Shown here in pieces: positions 25,081 to 33,031 of a stretch of DNA of 64,000 nt. The position numbers and the translations under genes were made by a program. Within the stretch, counting starts at the first letter, position 1; each line of letters opens with the position of its first letter. A model generated the notes under the pieces. That model was given only the letters and a program-made list of their open reading frames with translations, had not been told where the DNA came from and searched no databases. Origin of the DNA: Candidatus Gastranaerophilales bacterium (lineage in GTDB: Bacteria; Cyanobacteriota; Vampirovibrionia; Gastranaerophilales; Gastranaerophilaceae); contig CANQOQ010000003.1 of NCBI GenBank assembly GCA_947625495.1, positions 62,001 to 126,000 on the forward strand. The letters run 5' to 3'.

Positions 25081-26115
25081 TCAACCTGCCTGCTGTAATG
25101 CATTTACCTGTTCTTGAACATATTTATCCGCCGGAGCAAGAGATTGTGCTTTTTCTATAGCATTTTTTGCCTCGTTAAGGTATTTATCTTTATGCGTTTG
25201 TTTGTATAAATATTCATTTGCATAAGAAATGTATAAATAATTTACATAATTTTTTCCGCCGAGTTTTTCAAAATACTTTACGGCATTCTCCATATTTCGG
25301 TTTCTATAACTTGTATATGCTATTCTTTTAAGCATCGCTTCTGCATTTTCAGGCTTATAGTAATTGTGCGCTGCCGCATTTTTACTTATTACTATTGATA
25401 CTCTGTCAGATGACTTTTTTACATCCAAAACATTTGAATTAATTATATTATACTTACCTTCATTTATCCATTCTATAGGGAAGGTGCTGCGATTTTCCAT
25501 TATACTTTCAATTCGTTTATCAGTCATTGGATGATCATCACTCAGAGTTTTCACATTAGGTAATGCACTCATAAATGTAAGGGCTTCCATCCCCTTTTCC
25601 ATATCAAATCCTGCTCGTGTCATTAATTCCGCACCTAAGGCATCTGCATTATATTCCATATTCCTTAATTCGGCAAGATATTTTTTCTTTAAAACAGTTG
25701 TTGTAAGACCATCAACAGAACTTCCTGAAAATTCTCTTAATTTTTTCAATCTTGTATTCATTTCAGCAGTCCGCTGTTCATGACCTAAAATCTGATGGCC
25801 CATTTCATGTCCTATAATAAATGCTAAAGCATCGGAATTCGTATATAAACTGTCATATAATGCCGTATTTATATATATAAAGTTTGCAGATGATGTTGCA
25901 GCATTAAATTCATCTGCTGATTTCCTGATTGCAATTCTCCAGTTAATATAATCAAGATTATTTGCTCTAATTATTTTTTCCGCAATCCTATATACATTAT
26001 AAAAATCTACTGATGCAGGCTGAACATTTACACTACCTAAATTTGTATTGAGTGCTTTTTTGATTTTAGTATCTGTAATTATAATGCAGATTGCGAAGAA
26101 TTTGAAAACATACAA
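25081..26115 (-). CDS. M48-family zinc metalloprotease with TPR tail, N-terminus rearranged
   Basis: The zinc-binding 'IIGHEMGHQILGHEQ' and the third ligand region 'NMEYNADALGAELMTRAGF' identify an M48 (BepA/LoiP-like) protease. About 100 residues of TPR-like helices follow ('NAVKYFEKLGGKNYVNYLYI'). Members normally begin with a signal peptide or lipobox. Here the only start is a TTG at 26115, giving 'YVFKFFAICIIITDTKIKK', which is not a convincing signal. The DNA just upstream encodes part of another protein on the opposite strand. I infer that the true 5' end was lost by rearrangement near 26075; the protease domain itself is intact. Confidence 0.75.
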   Translation of the reverse strand: MYVFKFFAICIIITDTKIKKALNTNLGSVNVQPASVDFYNVYRIAEKIIRANNLDYINWRIAIRKSADEFNAATSSANFIYINTALYDSLYTNSDALAFIIGHEMGHQILGHEQRTAEMNTRLKKLREFSGSSVDGLTTTVLKKKYLAELRNMEYNADALGAELMTRAGFDMEKGMEALTFMSALPNVKTLSDDHPMTDKRIESIMENRSTFPIEWINEGKYNIINSNVLDVKKSSDRVSIVISKNAAAHNYYKPENAEAMLKRIAYTSYRNRNMENAVKYFEKLGGKNYVNYLYISYANEYLYKQTHKDKYLNEAKNAIEKAQSLAPADKYVQEQVNALQQAG

Positions 26116-26226
26116 GATTTATTTTCTGTCATTTTATATAAAGGGATTTCAAATCAGGTAAAACGTGGTTTATACAATCGATATAAATCTGTTGATGAAT
26201 TATGTGAAGCTTTCAAAAATATATAA
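26083..26226 (+). pseudogene. fragment resembling McrC-type restriction subunit
   Basis: An open stretch without start codon ends at TAA 26226. Its peptide 'EEFENIQDLFSVILYKGISN' followed by 'QVKRGLYNRYKSVDEL' resembles the helical segment before the conserved 'GL..Y' of McrC-family proteins. It is cut at its 5' side where the M48 gene begins on the other strand. It is too short to be sure of the family. Confidence 0.3.
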
Positions 26227-26295
26227 GTTCCGTTTGGTTCCGTAAAAAGTTCCGTTAAGGTTCCGTTATGGAACAGAAAAATATTTTTCTGGAAC
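26227..26295. repeat. GTTCCGT repeats and 18-bp palindrome
   Basis: GTTCCGT occurs at 26227, 26237, 26249 and 26260, that is every 10-12 bases, close to one helical turn. Two inverted half copies (GGAAC) follow at 26270 and 26291, flanking a perfect 18-bp palindrome, CAGAAAAATATTTTTCTG (26274-26291). This could be an iteron-like protein-binding site, or the linker of a lost gene in which 'VP'/'SV' codons repeat. The rest of 26296-26540 holds nothing I recognise. Confidence 0.45.
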
Positions 26296-26540
26296 TTGTG
26301 TTATTTTATTTAGTTATAAAAATCTGATATTTAATATAGGATATTTCCTTACAGAAATAAGAACTTAAGACGTATTCATTTGTAAAATTTGGCTTTTAGA
26401 GAACACAAAATACTTCAAATCGGACAGATTGGATTTTTCTGTAACCCAAAATTGTTATAAAATGCCTTTGATAACAGGGGGATTGTGACTGGTTCCCTTT
26501 TTCTGTATTGTTCTGTTCTTTTACAACAACTACAAATATC

Positions 26541-26577
26541 AAAAAACAAAAGAGCCCAGTAATTACAAGGCTCTTTA
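26541..26577 (-). terminator. rho-independent terminator after tRNA-Gln
   Basis: On the minus strand AAAGAGCC and GGCTCTTT pair around an 11-base loop. The stem is followed by TTGTTTTTT, just 3' of the tRNA-Gln gene. This is a standard intrinsic terminator. Confidence 0.8.
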
Positions 26578-26579
26578 CT

Positions 26580-26655
26580 TGGCTGGGACGGAAGGATTCG
26601 AACCTCCGAGATGCCTGGACCAAAACCAGGTGCCTTACCACTTGGCGACGTCCCA
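26580..26655 (-). tRNA. tRNA-Gln (anticodon TTG)
   Basis: The acceptor stem TGGGACG/CGTCCCA, the anticodon loop with TTG inside CTGG-TTTTGGT-CCAG, and the T-arm GGAGG-TTCGAAT-CCTTC are all visible on the minus strand. The CCA end is encoded (complement of 26580-26582). A terminator follows immediately. It reads CAA glutamine codons and is a likely substrate of the GatCAB route (gatA is in this window). Confidence 0.95.
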
Positions 26656-26732
26656 TTACTTTCGACTATTATATATTATTAACTATACAGTTAAAAGTCA
26701 AGACTTATTTTACCTTATGATATAATCAATAT

Positions 26733-27990
26733 ATGTCGGATTATTTTAAGAATAAAAATATTTTATTAGTTTCACAAAATCTTCAAATTGAAGGTGCTGC
26801 GATTGTACTTTACAATTTAGCACAAATTCTTATTAATCTTGGATTTAATATTGATATTTTAGCTTTTCAAAACGGACCTCTGTCAAAAAAATATAGTGAA
26901 CTTGGTATAAATATTAATTTCGGTTTAAATTATAAGGAATATCCTTTTTTTCTACATCAAAAACTTATCAATTATGATTTAATAATTGCTAATACATCTG
27001 TTTCATACAAAATTGTAGAAAAATTGAAAGATTATGTACCTGTTATATGGTATTTACACGAATCAAAAATACCCGAGTTGTTTATAAAAAATATGGAAAA
27101 TTTTAACAATATTTATTGTGTAAGTGAATATGCGAAAGAAGAACTTGAAAAATCATTTTCAAATCTTAATCAGAGAAAAAATATTAAAATTATATATAAT
27201 TATGTGGAAGACGAAAATAAATCAAAAGAAAAATCCCCCCCCCCGAAAGGATTTCACAACCAATCACGAACATCAAAAGGTTATATTCAATATTGTTGGG
27301 ACAATATCAGAAAGGAAAAATCAGCTTGGGCTTTTAAAAGCATACAGTATATTGCCTGAAAAGTATAAAAATAAGTGTCAAATAAACATAATCGGTTCAA
27401 ATGGAGACTCAAAATACTATAATTCATTAATGCAATTAAAAGATGATAATATCAATTTTACCGGCGTAGTCACGGGAAATAAAAGAATTGAATTATTTAA
27501 TGCTGCTGATGTATTTGTAGTACCTTCTCTTGATGATCCTGCATCATTAGTTGTATTTGAGGCTTGCATGTTATCTAAACCGTTAATCGTTTCCGATAAA
27601 GTCGGTGCAAAATATATGCTAAACGATAAAAACGGTATTATTTTTAAATATGATGATATTCAAGCTTTAAAAGATTCTTTAATTTATATGATTGACAATA
27701 AAGACTCTCTAACCGAGATGGGGAAATATTCACGAAAGATGTATGAACAACTTGCTACAAAAGAAAAATATATTAATGATTGGATAAATATTCTTAAAAA
27801 TGAATTTAATAAACAACACAATCTTAAAGATAAAAGCGATTTTAAAATAAAACACTCATTTTTATTGCCCATAACTGTTACAATTAATATTATATACAAT
27901 TTCTTATCTTATAAAATTTCGAAGCAAGAAAAGAAAAAATATTCTTTAGAAAAAAATATAAATATACTAAAAAACATATATAATTTATAA
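26733..27990 (+). pseudogene. phase-variable GT4-type glycosyltransferase (frame OFF)
   Basis: The first frame (from ATG 26733) encodes the acceptor half of a GT-B enzyme ('NILLVSQNLQIEGAAIVLYN', 'IWYLHES', 'IYCVSEYAKEEL'). At 'EDENKSKEKSPPP' it meets ten C and ends at 27359. The donor half lies in another frame ('FNIVGTISERKNQLGLLKAY', 'ADVFVVPSLDDPASLVVFEA' with the GT4 Glu-x7-Glu-like site) and ends at 27990. Total length is 1258 bases; losing one C gives 418 codons, a normal GT4 length. So 9 or 12 C is ON and the present 10 is OFF. It is monocistronic, probably adding a sugar to a surface glycan. Confidence 0.8.
27235..27244. repeat. homopolymer tract, 10 C, contingency locus 3
   Basis: Ten C in the linker between the two Rossmann domains of the glycosyltransferase, preceded by GAAAAAT. 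Frame bookkeeping shows that exactly one base too many separates two halves of one protein. Confidence 0.8.
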
Positions 27991-28058
27991 AATAAAGTAT
28001 ACAATTATTTTTTTTTATGCCTTAATATAATGTATAAACATAAAAAAGGAATTATACA

Positions 28059-28715
28059 ATGCAGGCAAGACGTGCGGCGAGAGAGCTGGCTTTAATATTA
28101 TTTTCACAGATGGATTCAATACAAAATCTCAATAAATGGGATTTTCAGGATATTGTTTTAAAATCGGTAAGGACATTGACGAATAATTCTGCTGATGATT
28201 TAAAATCAATAGCAGCTTCTATTCTTGAAATGAAAGAATTTATTGAAGAATATGAGTCCAATCATCCGAAAAATCTTGAAAGACCTATTGAAGTATCAAA
28301 TATTCCCGTTCCGATTCCAATGACATCTGATATGCAGGGGAAATTAGACGAACTTTTAAATATTGCGGAAAAGACCATGCTTGCTCTTGAAATAGCTGAA
28401 ATGTCAGCCTTGGAAGAAAATTCCGATGTTAAAGAATATATTATAAAGATTGCCGATGCGTTTAAAACTCATAAAGATGAAATTGATGAACAAATTAAGA
28501 AATTTGCATTCGGCTGGGATATTAACCGTCTTGTTAAAATGGACAAGGATATTTTAAGAATTGCTATTTGCGAGCTTTTATATGTAAAAGATGCTCCTTT
28601 GAAGGTTATTATTGATGAAGCATTAGAACTTGCAAAAAAATATTCTACGGATGATTCCGCTTCATTTGTCAACGGCATTTTAGGCAAAGTGGTTATTGAA
28701 AATAATCTGAAATAG
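28059..28715 (+). CDS. nusB: transcription antitermination factor NusB (long form)
   Basis: 218 residues. The C-terminal NusB core is clear: 'NRLVKMDKDILRIAICELLY' then 'PLKVIIDEALELAKKYS' and 'SASFVNGILGKV'. The N-terminus 'MQARRAARELALILFSQMD' is also typical. About 70 extra residues separate the first helices from the core, as in cyanobacterial NusB. It binds boxA RNA with NusE in rRNA antitermination complexes. ftsY follows after 15 bases, a gene order I associate with cyanobacteria. Confidence 0.93.
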   Translation: MQARRAARELALILFSQMDSIQNLNKWDFQDIVLKSVRTLTNNSADDLKSIAASILEMKEFIEEYESNHPKNLERPIEVSNIPVPIPMTSDMQGKLDELLNIAEKTMLALEIAEMSALEENSDVKEYIIKIADAFKTHKDEIDEQIKKFAFGWDINRLVKMDKDILRIAICELLYVKDAPLKVIIDEALELAKKYSTDDSASFVNGILGKVVIENNLK

Positions 28716-28730
28716 TTTCAGGATATATTT

Positions 28731-29708
28731 ATGTTTAATTTCTTTAAAAAAGATATGCAGGAAAACAAAAGCCAAAAGGAGGAAAATTCAAAATCTTTTT
28801 GGAAGTTTTCTTTTGACGGACTAAAAAAAACAATATCTAATACGACGCAAAATCTTGTGGATAATGTAGTAAATGCCGTTGAAGAAGAAGAAATATTTGA
28901 TGATTTTATACTTGACGATATGGAAGACCTTTTAATTAAAGCGGATTTAGGGGTTAATTTGGCTTCCTCCATCACGGATAAATTAAGAAAACAAACGAAA
29001 GTAAAACCTTCTCAAATAAAAATGTTTTTGAAAGAAGAATTTAAAAATATTTTGGATTTAGCAGGCAGCAACGAATTAAATTTTAATGATAACGGGCTGA
29101 ATATATATTTTATAACAGGTGTAAACGGAGCCGGCAAAACAACATTAATAGCTAAATTGGCATATAAATTCAGGTTATCGGGCAAAAAAGTACTTTTAGC
29201 AGCAGGAGATACATTTAGAGCTGCTGCTGAAGAACAGCTTGATATTTGGGCTAAAAGGGCCGAAGTTGATATTGTTCGAAAAGACGGAATTGACGCTGCT
29301 GCCGTTGTTTTTGACGCAATTAAAAAAGCACAAAACGAAAACTATGATGTTCTTTTAATAGATACGGCAGGCAGATTGCATAATAAACGCAATTTAATGG
29401 AAGAACTGAACAAGGTTAAATCCGTAATTGATAAGCTTGCTCCTGATTGTTTACAAGAAAGTATGCTTGTACTTGATGCCAATACAGGGCAAAACGGACT
29501 TTCTCAAGCCAAATTATTTTCTGATGCCGTTAATTTAACTTCTGTTGCTCTGACTAAACTCGACGGCAGTGCAAAAGGCGGTATTATTATTGCTATTGCA
29601 AAAGAATTTAATCTTCCGGTTAAATTAATCGGAGTGGGCGAAAAACTTGATGATCTAAAGCTTTTTGACTCAAATGATTTCTTAAATGCTTTGTTTGAAA
29701 AAAAGTAA
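28731..29708 (+). CDS. ftsY: signal recognition particle receptor FtsY
   Basis: 325 residues. The NG GTPase domain has G1 'GVNGAGKTTLIAKLA', the insertion-box region 'AAGDTFRAAAEEQL', G3 'DTAGRLHNKRNLMEEL', G4 'TKLDGSAKGG' and the closing 'GVGEKLDDLKLFD'. The N-terminal A region is short and Lys/Glu/Asn-rich, with a helix that may touch the membrane ('MFNFFKKDMQ'). It docks SRP-ribosome complexes at the Sec translocon. It is co-transcribed with nusB. Confidence 0.95.
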   Translation: MFNFFKKDMQENKSQKEENSKSFWKFSFDGLKKTISNTTQNLVDNVVNAVEEEEIFDDFILDDMEDLLIKADLGVNLASSITDKLRKQTKVKPSQIKMFLKEEFKNILDLAGSNELNFNDNGLNIYFITGVNGAGKTTLIAKLAYKFRLSGKKVLLAAGDTFRAAAEEQLDIWAKRAEVDIVRKDGIDAAAVVFDAIKKAQNENYDVLLIDTAGRLHNKRNLMEELNKVKSVIDKLAPDCLQESMLVLDANTGQNGLSQAKLFSDAVNLTSVALTKLDGSAKGGIIIAIAKEFNLPVKLIGVGEKLDDLKLFDSNDFLNALFEKK

Positions 29709-29760
29709 ACTAGCAAATATTTTTTTTCGATGGTTTAATACCTTCGAAAGGAATAAAATT

Positions 29761-30474
29761 ATGAATATTAGACCTATCACTGAATGTAATATACAAGCTT
29801 TTCAAGGTAAGAAAAATAAGTCAAAAAGCCAAAAAAGAGATAACAATATATTACCAAAAGCTTTAATTTTAGCAGGTGCATTAAGTGCTGCAACAATTTC
29901 AGGCATTTTACTTATTAAAAATCCTAATTTCTCAAAATCATTACCAAAACATACAAAAAATTTAAAAGAAACTTTACAAAGCAAATACAAAGAATTACAG
30001 GTTCAGAGTACTGCAGGTTCTATAAAAAAACCAAATACATCATTAAACATAGAAGTATTACCTTCAGGCATTCAAAAAGTAGAAGAAGTTACCTCTGATA
30101 TAATTCAAGGAACTAATATTTTAACAAAGCTAAATCCAAGTGTTAATGGTATATCAAAAATCCAAACACATAAATTTGTTAATGGAGACATTTCAGAAAT
30201 AACTACATTTGATGAAGCAGGGAAACAATTAAAAAATATTATATTTTATCACGATTATATGATAGGCCGTAAACCTCATACAATTACTGTTTCGGATAGC
30301 AGCAAAGGGATTACTAAAATCTTTTATGAATTTTTAAAAACTAATCCAGAAAAAATAAGTTCTGTTCTTATAGAAAATCCTGACGGCACAATACAAAAAA
30401 CCACAATAGCTAAAGATAAATTGTCGGATAAATTATCAAGAGCATTTCTGGAAATAAAAAAATCTATTTTTTAG
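29761..30474 (+). CDS. unrecognised single-pass membrane protein with 'AFQGK' N-terminus
   Basis: 237 residues from ATG 29761 (ribosome site GAAAGG); a longer frame from 29686 has no ribosome site. Residues 1-25 are 'MNIRPITECNIQAFQGKKNK', a short tag with 'F(Q/K)G(K/R)' that I associate with many proteins of this lineage. One transmembrane segment follows near residues 36-57 ('ALILAGALSAATISGILLI'). The remaining ~180 residues are polar, with no known domain. It is convergent with lrgB (4-base overlap) and 52 bases after ftsY. Confidence 0.6.
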   Translation: MNIRPITECNIQAFQGKKNKSKSQKRDNNILPKALILAGALSAATISGILLIKNPNFSKSLPKHTKNLKETLQSKYKELQVQSTAGSIKKPNTSLNIEVLPSGIQKVEEVTSDIIQGTNILTKLNPSVNGISKIQTHKFVNGDISEITTFDEAGKQLKNIIFYHDYMIGRKPHTITVSDSSKGITKIFYEFLKTNPEKISSVLIENPDGTIQKTTIAKDKLSDKLSRAFLEIKKSIF

Positions 30475-31139
30475 AATATAATTATACATACCACTGTAGT
30501 AATAATACCAATAACAATAAGTGCAAGAGTTGCCATAACAACCTGTTTATCCTTATGTCTTTCAAGACAGCTTGAAGTACCCAGTACATGGCTTGCCGCA
30601 CCTATTGCAATACCTATTGATATGTCGCTTTTAATATTAAACAGTTTTAACAGTTTATGACCTATTAATGCTCCGTATATACCTGTTAAAGACACTATAC
30701 AGGCTGTAAGTTCGGGTATTCCGCCTATTGCTTTTGATATTTCAAGTGCAATAGGTGTCGTTACTGATTTTGGCATTAATGATGTTACTATATTCCAATC
30801 GGTATGAAAGACCTTACCTATAAAATAGCTGGTCAAAAGTGCGGTAATTGTTGCAATAACAAACCCTGTATAAACAGCTCTTTTATTTTTCGTTAAAAGT
30901 TCTATATTTTCAACCAGAGGATATGCAAGTGCTATTGTAGCAGGTCCGAGCATTAAAGTTAAAAAGCAGGCTGATTTATTATAGCTTATATAATCAAGTT
31001 TAAACCCCAATATTATTGCAACCAATATTAATCCTGCCATAAATGTAGGCGGAAGTTTATTTAAAAATTTTACTTTTTTTAGTCTTTTTGCCGTCTCAAA
31101 AACAACTATTGTTAATATTATCCCCCACAAATTAATCAT
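30471..31139 (-). CDS. lrgB: LrgB/CidB-family membrane protein
   Basis: 222 residues with six to eight hydrophobic segments. Family landmarks include 'FMAGLILVAIILGFKLDY', 'LGPATIALAYPLVEN', 'SLMPKSVTTPIALEIS' and 'SHVLGTSSCLERHKDKQ'. With LrgA it forms the holin-like CidAB/LrgAB pair, linked to autolysis control and to pyruvate or glycolate export. It overlaps the lrgA stop by 8 bases, so it is translated from the same message. Confidence 0.9.
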   Translation of the reverse strand: MINLWGIILTIVVFETAKRLKKVKFLNKLPPTFMAGLILVAIILGFKLDYISYNKSACFLTLMLGPATIALAYPLVENIELLTKNKRAVYTGFVIATITALLTSYFIGKVFHTDWNIVTSLMPKSVTTPIALEISKAIGGIPELTACIVSLTGIYGALIGHKLLKLFNIKSDISIGIAIGAASHVLGTSSCLERHKDKQVVMATLALIVIGIITTVVCIIIF

Positions 31140-31524
31140 TTTTGAGTTTCCTTATGTGTCTTAGGCGAATAAATTTTATTATATTGTCTACCACTATTGC
31201 TGTTAACAGAAGTGTGAGCGTGGCTGTTATAATTATATTAACCAAAATCGGTATTAGATTTTTTTCGATTATACCGTAATAAGCAATAATACCGACAAAA
31301 ATAGGCACAAACATTAAAGGCATCAGCTGTAATAATAAATTACAGGAATCCTTAACCCATTCTTTTTTTATTATGCCAAAATTGAGCATAAATGCAAAGA
31401 TTATAAGCCCGAGTATCGGCGCAGGAAGTATTATATGCAGATACTTAACCAATAAGTTGCATAAATACTGCACTGTTATAATTATAATAAATCCCAAGAT
31501 TGTTTTTAATATTCGGCTAAACAT
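31132..31524 (-). CDS. lrgA: LrgA/CidA-family membrane protein
   Basis: 130 residues with four transmembrane segments. Family signs are 'LHIILPAPILGLIIFAFML' and 'LMPLMFVPIFVGIIAYYGI'. I place the start at the ATG complementary to 31522-31524, because GAGGAT lies 6 bases before it; a TTG four codons upstream overlaps that ribosome site. It is the first gene of the lrgAB operon. Confidence 0.88.
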   Translation of the reverse strand: MFSRILKTILGFIIIITVQYLCNLLVKYLHIILPAPILGLIIFAFMLNFGIIKKEWVKDSCNLLLQLMPLMFVPIFVGIIAYYGIIEKNLIPILVNIIITATLTLLLTAIVVDNIIKFIRLRHIRKLKND

Positions 31525-31564
31525 TATAATCCTCAAAGACTATTTTAGCACAAATATAATTAAC

Positions 31565-33031
31565 CTAGTGTCTGTATTTTGAATCCATATAGTCGCTGCC
31601 TTCAATGCCGTCAACAAAGAAATAATCAGAGCTGTATTTATACTGAAAAGTTTTCGGTTTTTTATTTACATATTCATCCATCAACTTATGTTTTGAAAAT
31701 CTATCACTATCAAACGATATATAATTTGCAAGTTTTTCTACCGGTATTGATTTATAAGGCACAATTACATCCCCGTCATAGTAGCCTGTTATATATATTT
31801 TTTTAATATTTGTTCCTTTTTTAGCTTTAACAGTCCATAATACAGGTTCATAAGCTGATAAAAGAAGTGTTACGGGTTTATTTTGTACTTCAACTTTAAC
31901 GGTTACCGTTCCAAGCCCATGGTTCATTCGGCTTGAATTATCTTTATAATATCCTTCATATACAGACACAACGTGCAAATCGCCTATAATTTCTTTTCTT
32001 TTGTTTTGTATTTGTTCAATTTTCTTTTTAAAATCTTTTTCAATTTTTTTATTTTTTTCTTCTTCCAAAAAGATTTTTTCTTCAACTATATTTGATTCAT
32101 CGGTTGTTTTTTTTATTACAAAATCTTTTTCGACGATATAAGGAATTTCATCATAAAGAAAATCGGTTACAATATTATTCTTATAGTCAACCTGTCCCCA
32201 TTTGCCGTCTTTTTTTACCCATATAGCATCTGAGTCGTTATAAAAATAATCATTATTTATTTCATCATAAACTATAGGCAGTATAAGTTCATTATTTATG
32301 CTTATAATCCCGTATTTCCCGTGTTTTTTGATAAGAAAAGCCGCTAATCCGTTTATTCTTTTATAAACTCTATAATTATTAAAGCCAAGTTCATCATAAT
32401 CTTCATTTATAATACTTCTGCCTTTTGTATCAACAACAAAAACCTTCCCCTTGTTTTTTATAATATAAATTCCGTCAGAAATGCGCTCGGGCAGAGTTTC
32501 AGATACAAATTTAAACTGAAATTTTTTATTTTTTGTATAGTAATAATATTTATTCCCTTTATTTATTATAATGAATGAATCGTTAACTCTTATTTTTTGC
32601 TTTCTTAAGGGGAAAATGACCTTACCTTTGTCATTATATAATGCCTCTTTAATATTATTAACATTTTTTATGTATGAAGCAACAATCATATTTCCTGCAA
32701 AATTAATACTATCATATTTAAAAGGAATTACGGTTTTTCCTTCAGAATTAATAACCCCCATTTTTTCGTTTTTAGCCGCAAGAAATAAATTATCTTTTAG
32801 ATATTTTATACGTTGATATCTTTCGTTATTTATGGGATTTTTATTTTCATCGGCAAGGTAGTATAAAGACGGCTTTACTGCCTTTATTTTAGTTATTTCC
32901 GAACCTGACATAAGCCGCATTATAGTAAACAAATAAACTCTTTTTACACCCGTAAATAATATTATACTTACGGCAATAATTATAAACACGGAAAGCAAGA
33001 TTGATAATTTTTTATATATATTATTTTTCAT
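31565..33031 (-). CDS. membrane-anchored WG-repeat protein
   Basis: 488 residues. An N-terminal transmembrane anchor ('LLSVFIIIAVSIILFTGV') is followed by WG-type repeats such as 'EKMGVINSEGKTVIPFKYDS', 'KYGIISINNELILPIVYDE' and 'KWGQVDYKNNIVTDFLYDE'. A Lys/Glu-rich segment comes next, then a beta-rich C-terminal domain ('LHVVSVYEGYY'). WG repeats form propeller-like surfaces. Its start overlaps the stop of the related gene upstream by one base. Function is unknown; a surface or periplasmic role is inferred. Confidence 0.75.
   Translation of the reverse strand: MKNNIYKKLSILLSVFIIIAVSIILFTGVKRVYLFTIMRLMSGSEITKIKAVKPSLYYLADENKNPINNERYQRIKYLKDNLFLAAKNEKMGVINSEGKTVIPFKYDSINFAGNMIVASYIKNVNNIKEALYNDKGKVIFPLRKQKIRVNDSFIIINKGNKYYYYTKNKKFQFKFVSETLPERISDGIYIIKNKGKVFVVDTKGRSIINEDYDELGFNNYRVYKRINGLAAFLIKKHGKYGIISINNELILPIVYDEINNDYFYNDSDAIWVKKDGKWGQVDYKNNIVTDFLYDEIPYIVEKDFVIKKTTDESNIVEEKIFLEEEKNKKIEKDFKKKIEQIQNKRKEIIGDLHVVSVYEGYYKDNSSRMNHGLGTVTVKVEVQNKPVTLLLSAYEPVLWTVKAKKGTNIKKIYITGYYDGDVIVPYKSIPVEKLANYISFDSDRFSKHKLMDEYVNKKPKTFQYKYSSDYFFVDGIEGSDYMDSKYRH

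Noticed and set aside
26227-26295. GTTCCGT repeats as a CRISPR array
   Set aside because: The units are 7 bases with 3-5 base gaps; there are no spacers of CRISPR size and no cas genes.
19350-27244. Homopolymer tracts as plain assembly errors
   Set aside because: Possible for any single tract and not excluded, but three G/C runs confined to glycan loci, two of them splitting otherwise intact genes by exactly one base, fit phase variation better. Read-level counts would decide.
27124-27990. Separate glycosyltransferase starting at 27124
   Set aside because: The ATG lies inside the first half of the same enzyme in another frame; only the part after the C tract matches the family.
32755-32765. 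Short C run in the WG-repeat gene as a fourth contingency tract
   Set aside because: Only five C, the frame is intact through it, and runs of this size are not rare.
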